Source: Planctomycetota bacterium
Lineage (GTDB): Bacteria; Planctomycetota; UBA1135; GCA-002686595
Reading direction: 5' to 3'
Assembly (NCBI GenBank): GCA_004357655.1
Contig: SMVQ01000051.1
Coordinates: 1 to 58,628, forward strand
DNA: 58,628 bases
Shown here one piece after another: positions 15,355 to 23,913 of the stretch; position 1 is the stretch's first letter; each line of letters begins with the position of its first letter. The notes beneath the pieces were generated by a model. That model made no database searches. It was given only the letters and a program-made list of their open reading frames with translations, and was not told the origin of the DNA. A program made the translations under genes and the position numbers.

Positions 15355-16221
15355 ATGGAAAAGCGACTAGGACGCGGGCTCGGCTCGCTGCTCGGCGGCG
15401 CAAGTTCGATGGCACAGCCAGAGAGCGGCGCTGAACTCCCGCTGGATCAGATCCGGCCCAATCCCTATCAGCCCCGCAAGGTCTTCGACAGCTCGAGCAT
15501 CGAGGAGTTGCGCGACAGCATCAAGACCCACGGAGTTCTCCAGCCGATCTGCGTTCGGGGGGGCAACGGACGCTTCGAGATCATCTCGGGCGAACGCCGG
15601 TGGCGTGCATCGCGCCTGGCGGGCCTGGCCTCCATTCCCGCCGTCGTCCGACCCGACGTCCCCGATGGGGAGATGCTCGAGCTCGCCCTGGTGGAGAACA
15701 TCCAACGCCAGGATCTCGACCCGATCGAGAAGGCGTCCGGCTACCGCGAGCTGATGGAGCGGCTCGGATTGACCCAGGAGCAGGTCGCCGGGAGAGTCGG
15801 CGTCAAGCGCGCGACGGTCGCCAACCACCTGCGGCTACTCGAGCTCCCCGCGCGGGCCCAGGAAGCGATCTCCGCCGGACTCATCAGCATGGGCCATGCC
15901 CGAGCCTTGGCGGGGTTGCAGGACCAGAAGGCGGTGATGCGATTCCTGGCTCGGACGGCGCGGGACGACCTGTCGGTGCGGCGACTCGAACACCTGGTGC
16001 GGGAGAAGAATCGGGCCCTCGGAGGCGTGCGTGAGAAGATCGTCGTCCCGGCGGCGCCTTGGCTCCAGGAGATGGAGCACCGCATCCGATTGCACCTGGG
16101 AACACGGGTGACGATCCAGAACGGTGAGGGCTACCGGGGTCAGATCGTGCTCCAGTACCATGACCGTCCGGAGCTGGACCGGCTCTGCGAGGTCCTTGCG
16201 CCGAAAGACCAGCTGCGCTGA
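15355..16221 (+). CDS. parB: Chromosome partitioning protein ParB/Spo0J
   Basis: ParB binds parS, hydrolyses CTP, spreads along DNA as a sliding clamp and recruits SMC and ParA. The start MEKRLGRGLGSLLGG is the standard ParB N-terminus that contacts ParA. LPLDQIRPNPYQPRK opens the ParB/Srx domain, SGERRWRAS and LVENIQRQDLDPIEKA are its nucleotide-binding boxes, and TQEQVAGRVGVKRATVANHL is the helix-turn-helix that recognises parS. Length is 288 aa. The ATG at 15355 is used; the in-frame upstream ATG at 15316 merely reads through a parS site (MFHVEQ). It has no adjacent parA, but parS sites flank it on both sides. Confidence 0.97.
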   Translation: MEKRLGRGLGSLLGGASSMAQPESGAELPLDQIRPNPYQPRKVFDSSSIEELRDSIKTHGVLQPICVRGGNGRFEIISGERRWRASRLAGLASIPAVVRPDVPDGEMLELALVENIQRQDLDPIEKASGYRELMERLGLTQEQVAGRVGVKRATVANHLRLLELPARAQEAISAGLISMGHARALAGLQDQKAVMRFLARTARDDLSVRRLEHLVREKNRALGGVREKIVVPAAPWLQEMEHRIRLHLGTRVTIQNGEGYRGQIVLQYHDRPELDRLCEVLAPKDQLR

Positions 16222-16237
16222 TCCGAGCCCGGGCAAA

Positions 16238-16493
16238 TGTTCCACGTGGAACAATCGGGCGCACCGCGGCCGGCCAGGGCGCGAATGTTCCACGTGGAAC
16301 AATCGGGTGCACCGTGGCCGGCCAGGGCGCGAATGTTCCACGTGGAACAATCGGGTGCACCGCGGCCGGCCAGGGCGCGAATGTTCCACGTGGAACAATC
16401 GGGTGCACCGCGGCCGGCCAGGGCGCGGATGTTCCACGTGGAACAATCGGGTGCACCGCGGCCGGCCAGGGCGCGAATATTCCACGCGGAACA
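16238..16493. repeat. Tandem parS array, six units with 48-bp period
   Basis: Five identical copies of the parS palindrome TGTTCCACGTGGAACA start at 16238, 16286, 16334, 16382 and 16430. A sixth degenerate copy, TATTCCACGCGGAACA, starts at 16478. Starts are exactly 48 bp apart. The 32-bp spacers are nearly identical and GC-rich (core CCGCGGCCGGCC). Because 48 is divisible by three, spurious open frames run through the array on both strands. The array begins 16 bp after the parB stop and fills the gap before the convergent cyclophilin gene. It should be the main ParB loading zone near the origin. Confidence 0.95.
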
Positions 16494-16565
16494 CTCGGGT
16501 GCACCCGGTGCATCGGAACCCAACCGGGGCCCAGGCAGACACCGCGGGCTATCGGACCGGAGGAT

Positions 16566-17570
16566 TCAGAGCACGGTCGTCGAGAGGATCGCGACCGGGG
16601 CGACGGGCCGATTCGTGGCCATGTCCTCGATCTCCCCGGCTTCGATCAGCAAGACGATGTCCATGCCCTCGATCACGGCCCCGAACACGACGTGCTGTCC
16701 ATCGAGGTTGTGGGGTTCACCCGTGGTGAAGAAGAACTGGCTGCCGGAACTCTGGATCTCGCGCTCCTTCTTCGCCGCGGAGAGGACGCCCTTGAAGTGG
16801 TAGAGCTCGTTGGTTTCCACCTCGAGCTTGTAGTCTGGACCACCTTGGCCCCAGGTCGTGAAGTCCTCCTCGATGGAGTTCGGATCACCGCCCTGGACCA
16901 TGAAGCCCTTGATGACGCGGTGGAACTTCGTTCCGTCGTAGTATCCCTCGCGGCAGAGCTTCAAAAAGTTCTCGACGTGCTTGGGTGCCTCCGTGAGATA
17001 GAGGCCCACCGTGATGTCGCCAAGTGCAGTCTCGATGCGGACCTTGGGGCAGTCCTCCGGCGGAGGAGGGTTCATGAAGAGGGCGGGATGCTCTGCCTCC
17101 CACTTGGCTTGAGCGCCGATGAGCTCCGCCATTCGATCCACGAGGGTGAGCTGGGCGCCGGAGGAGCCGATGGGATAGGTCTCTTCGGTCAGCGCGGAGA
17201 CGTCGGTCCGGCGGAGGCGGTCCAGGGCCTCGAGCGCGCCGTCGTACTGCCGATCACCGACGTAGGCGTACACCTGTGCCAGGGTGGCCGAGGGCTCGAC
17301 GACCGTGCCCGCGAATTCCGCCAGCGCCGCGTCGAGGCTCGCGGGGTCACCCCCCGCATGATCCGCCAAGGCCCTGTCCAGGCGGTCCCACTCGGCATCG
17401 AGGTCCGCCTTCGTTCTCTGGTTCGAATACTGGGTCACGAGGATGACCCCGCTCACAGCGACCGCCAGGATGGCTCCCTTCAGCCAGTGACGATCGACCC
17501 ATTCGCGGAGGGCGGACCGCTCCTCGTGTTCGACAACCGTAACCTGAGTGGGGGCCTTGTGTTGTGCCAT
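16566..17570 (-). CDS. Membrane-anchored cyclophilin-type peptidyl-prolyl isomerase
   Basis: This 334-aa protein has one N-terminal transmembrane helix (about residues 31-46). A periplasm-facing helical segment (50-150) resembles the TPR_21/YfgM-like region often found with such anchors. A cyclophilin domain spans 175-330. Catalytic-site motifs FHRVIKGFMVQGGDP (with the conserved Arg) and GSQFFFTT are intact. It should catalyse proline isomerisation during folding of exported proteins. The gene faces parB convergently across the parS array and has its own predicted promoter at 17735-17764. Confidence 0.9.
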   Translation of the reverse strand: MAQHKAPTQVTVVEHEERSALREWVDRHWLKGAILAVAVSGVILVTQYSNQRTKADLDAEWDRLDRALADHAGGDPASLDAALAEFAGTVVEPSATLAQVYAYVGDRQYDGALEALDRLRRTDVSALTEETYPIGSSGAQLTLVDRMAELIGAQAKWEAEHPALFMNPPPPEDCPKVRIETALGDITVGLYLTEAPKHVENFLKLCREGYYDGTKFHRVIKGFMVQGGDPNSIEEDFTTWGQGGPDYKLEVETNELYHFKGVLSAAKKEREIQSSGSQFFFTTGEPHNLDGQHVVFGAVIEGMDIVLLIEAGEIEDMATNRPVAPVAILSTTVL

Positions 17571-17886
17571 TTCTGGTTCTCTCGCCGTGCGTGGAGTGGC
17601 GAATGGAGCTGGTGGTCAACGCGGCACTCTCGGGATGCCGCATCTAGGATGTCGCAATTGAGGCGGCGCGGCTCGGCGCACGCTCGCCGGGCACGAAGCG
17701 CCCGGTGGCGTGGCTGACCCGCGAACGGCCGAGCATTATAGGGATCCGGTTCGGGCAGTCACAAGTGGGACCCCATCGACCCGCGGCTCACGGACCAGGA
17801 CTCGGAACGCCCGGTCCGGATACCATCATTCACCGGCGCGTTGTGCAGCCGTCCTTCGGCGCCCATTCCCCGGCGTGTCCGCCACC
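17571..17886. other. Divergent intergenic region, cyclophilin / secreted protein
   Basis: This 316-bp gap separates the divergent cyclophilin and 17887 genes. It contains a convincing minus-strand promoter (17735-17764) and a leader of about 160 nt before the cyclophilin. On the plus strand, TACCAT at 17821-17826 could be a -10 for the following gene, without a clear -35. No small gene is apparent. Confidence 0.5.
17735..17764 (-). promoter_or_regulatory. Predicted promoter of the cyclophilin gene
   Basis: On the minus strand TTGTGA (17764-17759) and a perfect TATAAT (17740-17735) are separated by 18 bp. In DNA this GC-rich a consensus -10 hexamer in a divergent gap is unlikely by chance. 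The implied start is near 17728. Confidence 0.55.
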
Positions 17887-19371
17887 ATGATCTCAGCCCT
17901 CATTCTGGTCCCGACCCTGTTCACTCCCGCCCCGTGCATCGCTCCCCGCCCCGCACCGACCCCGGTGCAGGCCGACGCAGCCTACGAAGAGCGTCGGACC
18001 AGCGCCGGCGAGAACCCCGAGAAGCTCTGGGAACTCGCGATCTGGTGCGAATCCACGGAACGCGACAAGGAGGCCCGGAGCGTTCTGCGCAAGCTCCTGA
18101 AGCTCGAGCCGAGACACAGGCGGGCGCACGAGAAGCTCGGTCACATCGAGTACGAGGGCGAGTGGTTCTCGACCCGGAAGAAGCTCGCGGTCCACATCGC
18201 CGGGGAGGAGCAGCGGCAAGCGAAAGCCGACGGACTCGTTCGGTACAAGGGCGCGTGGGTGAGCCCCGGGGACATCCCGTTCCTGAAGCGGGGTCTCGTC
18301 CGCGACGACCTCGGCTTCTGGCTCACGAAGGAGGAGTATAGCTGGTCGAGTCGAGGTTACGTCCGTCAGGATCTCCGTTGGATTCCGTCCGAGGAAATCC
18401 CGCAGATCGAGGCGGGTCTCTGGAAGTGCGGCGACGACTGGCTCGACCTCGAGGCCGCGAACAGGTTTCACTCGGACGTCGACCACATGTGGCGGATTCC
18501 CGGCGAGCACCTCGTCGCGCGCACGACCTGCGACCGGGGTGTCGCGCTGCGAGCCATTCGCGAAATGGAGTCCGCATGCGGCGACCTCGCGCGGATCTAC
18601 GGCCAGTCACCCTCGAGCCCGATCGAAATCACCGTGCTCCGTGACGCCGAGCAGTACGACAGATTCGCGCGAGGCAACGCGGGTAGCACGGTCCCGAAGA
18701 CGGACCTCACGGGCCTCGCCGCCCTCCACCACGCCTTCTTCGCCGAAGGCTGGCTGGACCCCGATGCCGGAGAGTACGAGGGGATGGGCGCGGCCTACTG
18801 GGATGACTCGACGGAAATCAAGGCCCGCTACGGCATCTGCGCCGTCCGCCACGCCGTGGGGCTATCCTTCGCCGAGGCGCTCGACCCGAGCCCCAACGCC
18901 GTGGAACGCGCGCGCAGAAAGGCCTCGCGGGCACGTGGCAAAGCCGCGATCGTGGACGCCTCCTGGGCCGAAGGCTTCCGGTCGGAGAAGCGCATACCGC
19001 GCTGGTTCCGGTACGGAGCGGCTTCCTACGTGGAACGCTACTACCACGACGACCACGTCGGGGCGGACGATGCATGGTGGACCCGCAAGTGGTCCATCGG
19101 CGACATCGATGGCGGCTTCGGCCTCGATTCCCTGAAGACCATCTTCGAGTTCGACCTCGAGCGGGCAGGAGACAAGTCGACGCACCTCCTGAACGAGGCG
19201 GGGCTCCTCGTGGCCTTCGTGCTCGACGGAGATTGCAGACCCGTGAAACGGCGGCACGGGTCGCTCGTGGAGACCATCCGGCAAGGGCAGGACCCCAGGA
19301 GCGCATTCCAAGCGCTCGCGAAGGCGATCGCCAAGGCCGACGACGAGCTCCTCGAATTCGCGGGGCTCTGA
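17887..19371 (+). CDS. Secreted protein of unknown function with TPR-like start
   Basis: This protein of 494 aa begins with a hydrophobic signal-like segment (MISALILVPTLFTPAPC) that may be a signal peptide. Residues about 30-75 look like a TPR helix pair (KLWELAIWCES...ARSVLRKLLKLEP). After that there are recurring GLV.YKG.WV/W...-type segments (roughly 95-160), as in planctomycete TPR/peptidase-MA-like proteins. A region around 290-440 has a peptidase MA-like layout, but I see no HExxH zinc motif, so activity is doubtful. Function is not assigned. It is 12 bp upstream of the next unknown secreted protein and likely forms an operon with it. Confidence 0.6.
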   Translation: MISALILVPTLFTPAPCIAPRPAPTPVQADAAYEERRTSAGENPEKLWELAIWCESTERDKEARSVLRKLLKLEPRHRRAHEKLGHIEYEGEWFSTRKKLAVHIAGEEQRQAKADGLVRYKGAWVSPGDIPFLKRGLVRDDLGFWLTKEEYSWSSRGYVRQDLRWIPSEEIPQIEAGLWKCGDDWLDLEAANRFHSDVDHMWRIPGEHLVARTTCDRGVALRAIREMESACGDLARIYGQSPSSPIEITVLRDAEQYDRFARGNAGSTVPKTDLTGLAALHHAFFAEGWLDPDAGEYEGMGAAYWDDSTEIKARYGICAVRHAVGLSFAEALDPSPNAVERARRKASRARGKAAIVDASWAEGFRSEKRIPRWFRYGAASYVERYYHDDHVGADDAWWTRKWSIGDIDGGFGLDSLKTIFEFDLERAGDKSTHLLNEAGLLVAFVLDGDCRPVKRRHGSLVETIRQGQDPRSAFQALAKAIAKADDELLEFAGL

Positions 19372-19383
19372 TCACAGGCTCGC

Positions 19384-21822
19384 ATGCCGCCCATGTCCAT
19401 CCCCACCCTGATCCTGATCGCGCTCTTTCCTCAGGCCGGAGGGCACACGTCCCTGCACCCCTCCGGCGCCCTCGCCTACGTCGAGATGCCGGCCGTGCAA
19501 GCGCTGAGGGAAGTCTACGGCGAGACCGCGCTCGGCCGGCTCCTCGCGGACGAGGACGTGCACGCCGCCCTCGGAAAGGTCATGGGCCAGGCGGTTTTCG
19601 ATCCCCGCACGCCCCTCGCTCGGGCGCTCGCCGCCCCTTCGGTGGACGCTCCCGGAGCCCCGAGCTGGGAAGAGCTGCTCGGTGCGCTGACCGCCACGTC
19701 GTGCTCTTTCCACTCGCGCGCGGGCGGCTTCGCGACGTTCTTCGCGAACGCCGCCGGCCTCAAGCGCATGGCGTGGGACATGCGCCGGCTCGCGCGTCTC
19801 GTCGTAGAGCAGCGCGAGCGGACGGGCGGGCTCCCGGAATCCCTCGCGGGGCTCGAGGGTGCCCCGCCGGAGCTCCTCGTCGATCCCTGGGGCTCGGCGT
19901 ACATCCTCGTCGGGACGGACGAATCGCCCGGCTTCACCCTGCGGAGCCTGGGCCTCGACGCCCGGCTCGGTGGGGAGGGCAGTGGGGCGGACCTCGAGTT
20001 CGGCCTGTCTACCGAGGCGACCCAGATCCGGCTGCTGGCGGAGACTTTCGGCGCCGAGCTCGTACTCGAGTTCGACGGTGAAGAGCTGAGCGCACGGGCC
20101 TTCGAAGTTCTCGCCGCGTTCGCGGAGCGCGGGGGCGTCGAGCTCGAGCGTGGGATTCTCGCGCTCCCCGGGGGCGGGGAATGCTCCTCGATGCGTCTCG
20201 CGGACACGAGCTTCGGGCCGATCGAGATCGTGCACCACGGCACGCGCATCGTCGCGCTGCTCGGGATGCTCGAGCGGGACGCGCTGGCCGAGCGGCTCAG
20301 CGGCACGGGTTCGGACGCCGCCGGTTCCGACGATGCCTGGTACAGGGCGGCCGCCGCCTGTTTCACGGCGCCCGCGGGCGTGACCGTCTTCAGGGGTTAC
20401 TCCCAGCTTGCGACCCCGCTGCTCGCGCTCTCCGAGTGGCCGACGCCAGCGCCCCTCCTCGACGTCCTGGAAGGGCTGCTCGGGCCCGCCTTCGCCGCCG
20501 TCACGCGCGACGGCACCTGGCGTGTCGAGCTCCGCGAGGGCGTGTTCGTGGCCGAAGGGCTCACGAGTCCCATGGCCGACGACCCCTTCGAGGGTGTCCT
20601 TGGCGGGACGAAGCTCGACGACGTCGCCTTCGGGCTCCTGAATCCCGCCGCCCTCGCCGGCTGGCTCACGAGCTTCGACGTCCCGCGGCTCGTCACCGCG
20701 GTGCGCGGGTTGGACGTGGGCGGAGCGGGCGAGCGCGCCCTCGCGGCCCTCGACGAGACGTTCGGTTTCCGGCCCGACCGCGACCTCGCCCTGCCGCTCG
20801 GGGGCGAGCTCGCCTTGAACCTGCCGCCCCTGCGCTCGGTGATGTCGGCCCCGGACGTGAGCCTCGCCCTGTCGCTCCGGGACCGCGAGGCGTTCCTGCG
20901 CGGGATGGACGGTGCCGTGCAGTACCTGCTCGCGGAGTTCGGTGACGACGTGAAGGTCGACGTGGTGTCGTACAAGGGGACGCGGCTCTACACGTTCACT
21001 GCGACGAGTCTGCCCTTCGGGGCAGGTGCCCTGCCGATCGACCCCTCGGCCCTCGTACATCCCACGGTGGCGGTGCTCGCCGACCGAGTGCTCGTGACGA
21101 CGCTTCCGAGCCACGCGAAGCGCGCTGTGCGGCGCCTCCTGAAGGACGCTCCGACCGAACCGACGACCTTCGACCGCGGCCGCTTCCCCGCCGATGCGAG
21201 CGTCGTGGCGTTCGCGGACTGGGCGACCTTCTTCGGCCGGATCTACGCCAGCGCACGCGTGATGGCGCCGATGCTCGCCATGGGCGTCGAGCTCCCGTTC
21301 GACCTCACGACGCTCCCGGAGGCGGCGGTTTTCACGCGTTTTTTCGGGCCGTCGGTGCGCTGGAACCGGCGCGTCGAAGGCGGCGTCCTGCACCACGCGG
21401 AGTCGTCGTTCGGTCCCGACGTGCCGCTGCTCGTGCTCGTCGGCTTCGCGGCCCTCGAGGCGGCCGTGGGCGGCAGTGGGGACGAGATGGACGTCGACGT
21501 GTCGGAAGCGCCGCCGGCGGTCGCGGCCGAGGGCGCGCCGGCCCGTCGCGCGCGCGAGGAGACGCTCCTCGCCCTCGCTCGCGTGAAGGTGGCGCTGCAG
21601 GTCTTCAGCTTCGACCAGGACGCGTTCCCTGCGGAGCTCACCGCGCTCGAGGTAGCGACCGCGGCCTTCCCGGACGGGTTCCTCGACGGCGGCGCGGTCC
21701 CGCACGACGCCTGGGGCCGGGCGCTCCGGTACGTGCGCGGGTCGCAAGGCTACGAGCTCTGGTCCCTCGGGCCCGACGGGATCGATGACGAGGGCGGGGG
21801 CGACGACGTCCGCGCCCACTGA
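19384..21822 (+). CDS. Secreted protein with two GspG-like C-terminal motifs
   Basis: This protein of 812 aa has a signal-like N-terminus (IPTLILIALFPQAGG). I do not recognise the overall family. Two segments resemble the C-terminal Ca-binding end of type II secretion major pseudopilins (DPWG..Y..........L.SLG.DG). One is at about residues 160-200 (LVDPWGSAYILVG then FTLRSLGLDARLGGEGSG). The other ends the protein (HDAWGRALRYVRG then YELWSLGPDGIDDEGGG). The middle carries repeated hydrophobic/Asp-rich segments. It lacks a prepilin peptidase site, so it is not itself a pilin. ATG 19384 or 19393 could be the start. The downstream acyltransferase gene starts within 10 bp. Confidence 0.6.
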   Translation: MPPMSIPTLILIALFPQAGGHTSLHPSGALAYVEMPAVQALREVYGETALGRLLADEDVHAALGKVMGQAVFDPRTPLARALAAPSVDAPGAPSWEELLGALTATSCSFHSRAGGFATFFANAAGLKRMAWDMRRLARLVVEQRERTGGLPESLAGLEGAPPELLVDPWGSAYILVGTDESPGFTLRSLGLDARLGGEGSGADLEFGLSTEATQIRLLAETFGAELVLEFDGEELSARAFEVLAAFAERGGVELERGILALPGGGECSSMRLADTSFGPIEIVHHGTRIVALLGMLERDALAERLSGTGSDAAGSDDAWYRAAAACFTAPAGVTVFRGYSQLATPLLALSEWPTPAPLLDVLEGLLGPAFAAVTRDGTWRVELREGVFVAEGLTSPMADDPFEGVLGGTKLDDVAFGLLNPAALAGWLTSFDVPRLVTAVRGLDVGGAGERALAALDETFGFRPDRDLALPLGGELALNLPPLRSVMSAPDVSLALSLRDREAFLRGMDGAVQYLLAEFGDDVKVDVVSYKGTRLYTFTATSLPFGAGALPIDPSALVHPTVAVLADRVLVTTLPSHAKRAVRRLLKDAPTEPTTFDRGRFPADASVVAFADWATFFGRIYASARVMAPMLAMGVELPFDLTTLPEAAVFTRFFGPSVRWNRRVEGGVLHHAESSFGPDVPLLVLVGFAALEAAVGGSGDEMDVDVSEAPPAVAAEGAPARRAREETLLALARVKVALQVFSFDQDAFPAELTALEVATAAFPDGFLDGGAVPHDAWGRALRYVRGSQGYELWSLGPDGIDDEGGGDDVRAH

Positions 21823-21829
21823 GCCAATC

Positions 21830-22597
21830 ATGACGGGCACCTTCGGAGAGGCCGCCCCGGACGATCGCGCGACGAAGGCCGGGCCGGGCCGGACGCGGAA
21901 GCGACGACCGTCGCTCCACCAGCGTTGGAAGCTCGTCCGCCGCGCGGCGGGGCTCGTGTTCGCGCGAACGATCGCGCCCGCCACGCTGAAGCTCCTGGCG
22001 AAGACGTGGAGCTACGAGACCCTTTTTTCCGAGCACCACGCCACGGCGCGAGAGCACGGGGGGGGCTTCATCATCGCGCTGTGGCACGGCCGGATGCTGG
22101 CGTTGATCCTGCCGTTCTACCGGCAGGACGTCACGATCCTCGTGTCGGGCAGCCGGGACGGAGACCTCTCCGAGGCGCTGCTCGAGGGCTTCCGATTCAA
22201 AGTCATCCGCGGCTCGTCGAGCAAGGGTGGAGCGCGTGCCCTGCGGCAGATGATCACGGCGCTCGAGGGCGGCTCGATCGTCGCGATCACTCCGGACGGT
22301 CCGCGGGGTCCGCGGCACTCGATGAACCCCGGCCTCGCGTGGATGGCACGGGCGACGGGCTTCCCGATCCTGCCGGCCGGCATCGCCTGCGATCGCGCCT
22401 GGCGCCTGTCGAGCTGGGATGCGTACAGCGTCCCGAAGCCGAGGGCGCGCATCGCTGTCGCCTGGGGGCCGCCCGTCTCGGTGCCGCGCGACTCCTCTCC
22501 GGAGGACATGGAGCAGGCGACGCGGGAGATTCGCGAGCGGATCATGGCGGCGGAGCGCGCGGGGTTCGCGCACCTCGGAATGGAGCCGGACTTTTGA
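21830..22597 (+). CDS. Lysophospholipid acyltransferase family protein (DUF374)
   Basis: DUF374 proteins are related to LpxL/PlsC acyltransferases and are thought to modify lipid A or phospholipids at the inner membrane. Diagnostic segments are IIALWHGRMLALILPFYR, the H-containing catalytic region, LVSGSRDGDL and AITPDGPRGPRHSMNPG. An N-terminal basic/hydrophobic stretch would anchor it. ATG 21830 is chosen because it follows the previous stop by 7 bp; an upstream ATG at 21785 overlaps the preceding gene. The 255-aa length is usual. Its acyl donor and acceptor cannot be deduced. Confidence 0.85.
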   Translation: MTGTFGEAAPDDRATKAGPGRTRKRRPSLHQRWKLVRRAAGLVFARTIAPATLKLLAKTWSYETLFSEHHATAREHGGGFIIALWHGRMLALILPFYRQDVTILVSGSRDGDLSEALLEGFRFKVIRGSSSKGGARALRQMITALEGGSIVAITPDGPRGPRHSMNPGLAWMARATGFPILPAGIACDRAWRLSSWDAYSVPKPRARIAVAWGPPVSVPRDSSPEDMEQATREIRERIMAAERAGFAHLGMEPDF

Positions 22598-22607
22598 TCC
22601 GTCTTGG

Positions 22608-22844
22608 TCCCGCGGGCGGGTCACAGCCCCGACGCTCGTGATCCACGGCGCGGCCGACGAGTCCGTCGCGGTCTCCGCGGCCGAGACGATCTTCGCCGCG
22701 CTGCCGGAGGCCACGCGCGAGCTTCTCATCCTCGCGGGCACCGGGCACACCTTCGGCGGCGTGCACCCGCTCGCGGCCATCCCCGAGCCCCTGGGGCGGG
22801 TGTTCGAGGCGACGATCGGGCATCTCGCGGCGCGGCTCCCGTGA
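22608..22844 (+). pseudogene. C-terminal remnant of an alpha/beta hydrolase
   Basis: Eleven bases after the acyltransferase stop, in another frame, a stretch of about 79 codons reads as the C-terminal third of an alpha/beta hydrolase. TAPTLVIHGAADESV holds the usual Asp-loop strand, and LAGTGHTFGG the catalytic-His region. The nucleophile domain is missing and there is no plausible start codon or ribosome site. The codons end at a TGA embedded in a palindrome. This looks like a deletion relic; an internal deletion fusing two neighbouring genes would explain it. Confidence 0.65.
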
Positions 22845-22861
22845 CCGTCAGTACTGACGGT
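22844..22861. terminator. Perfect 18-bp palindrome between convergent genes
   Basis: ACCGTCAGTACTGACGGT is a perfect palindrome. It is flanked by the TGA stop of the hydrolase remnant (22842-22844) and the TAA stop (TTA on the plus strand, 22861-22863) of the convergent GDPD gene, so the stop codons themselves form its ends. Either a bidirectional transcription end or a protein-binding site is possible. Confidence 0.5.
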
Positions 22862-23715
22862 TACTGGAGCGAAGCCACGTTGTCGCTGATCACGCCGTCG
22901 ACGCCCATGGCGTAGAGCTCCGCCGCACGCTCGGGCTCGTTCACGGTCCAGGCCCACACGGCGAGGCCCTTCTGGTGGGCGGCATGGACGGCGGCCGCCG
23001 TCAGGCCTTCGTGGCCGACGCCGACGATGTCCGCCTCGATGCGGGCGGCGAGCTCGATCTCCTCCGGGGAGGCGTGGCCGGCGAGGTAGAGCGTGCGTGC
23101 CTTTGGCGCCGCCAGGCTCGCGGCGACGATGACGTCCGCGTGAAAGCTCGCGATCACGTGCCGGGCGAGCTCGCCGCGGTCGGCAACGAGGCGCGCCACG
23201 CGGTCGCCGATGCCGTGCGCTTTCACCTCGATCATGACGCTCGTCGTCGTCGCCGCCACCGCGTCGAGGACCTCGTGGAGCGCGGGCACCCGCTCGCCGC
23301 GGAACGCGTCGCCGAACTCCGCGGAATAGCCGGCGTCCGCCTGGCGGATCGTGCCCCAGGCGAGCTGGGCGACGCGGCCCCGGGCGTTCGTGGTCCGGTC
23401 CAAGGTCGCGTCGTGAATGACGACCAGGGTTCCGTCGGAGCTCCGGTGCACGTCGATCTCCACGTACTGGGGCGGGGGCTCGAGGGCGAGGGCGGAGCGG
23501 ACCGACGCGAGCGTGTTCTCGGGGGCGACGCTGGAATTCCCGCGATGGGCGATACGCTCCGGAGCCCCGGACCAGATCCCCCCAGGGGAGGTGCAGCCGG
23601 CGGCCGCGATCGCGAGCACCGCGGCCAGGCGGGCCCACCCAGGTCGGAGGGCGCGCTCGCGCCTGGAATCGCCCGCTCTCCTCGCCCGCCCGCCCCGCTC
23701 GGTGATGATGGCCAT
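22861..23715 (-). CDS. Glycerophosphodiester phosphodiesterase lipoprotein
   Basis: GDPD enzymes hydrolyse glycerophosphodiesters to glycerol 3-phosphate and an alcohol. The catalytic motifs RIAHRGNSSVAPENT, EIDVHRSSDGTLVVIHD and VWAWTVNEPERA, plus the closing GVDGVISDN, are all present. The N-terminus has a basic stretch, a hydrophobic helix and an AAGC lipobox with Cys41, predicting a lipoprotein attached to a membrane facing the periplasm. The start at 23715 is preferred; 23751 would only lengthen the n-region. It is convergent with the acyltransferase group, suggesting lipid-related neighbours. Confidence 0.9.
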   Translation of the reverse strand: MAIITERGGRARRAGDSRRERALRPGWARLAAVLAIAAAGCTSPGGIWSGAPERIAHRGNSSVAPENTLASVRSALALEPPPQYVEIDVHRSSDGTLVVIHDATLDRTTNARGRVAQLAWGTIRQADAGYSAEFGDAFRGERVPALHEVLDAVAATTTSVMIEVKAHGIGDRVARLVADRGELARHVIASFHADVIVAASLAAPKARTLYLAGHASPEEIELAARIEADIVGVGHEGLTAAAVHAAHQKGLAVWAWTVNEPERAAELYAMGVDGVISDNVASLQ

Positions 23716-23913
23716 GCGCGAAGCATAGCTCCCGGTCACACTCTCTGGCACCGCCCGTACTCGCCCGCTGGCGCGGATAGTTCGCGCCGCGGAACCGAGC
23801 GCCGGGAATGGCCCTCCCGGTGCCGACCGCTACCATTTCTGCCCGATATAGCCGATATTGCTGCCAGCGACGGCCCGCGCCGGACCGGCATCGCAGACAA
23901 TCGCACGGACTTC

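Noticed and set aside
16238-16505. CRISPR-like repeat array
   Set aside because: Spacers are nearly identical and the repeat is a parS palindrome; no cas genes are present.
16124-16803. Several open frames with repeated FHVEQSGAPRPARAR or similar peptides across the parS array
   Set aside because: The 48-bp period is a multiple of three, so long frames arise automatically; no start signal or family similarity, and the DNA palindrome explains the sequence.
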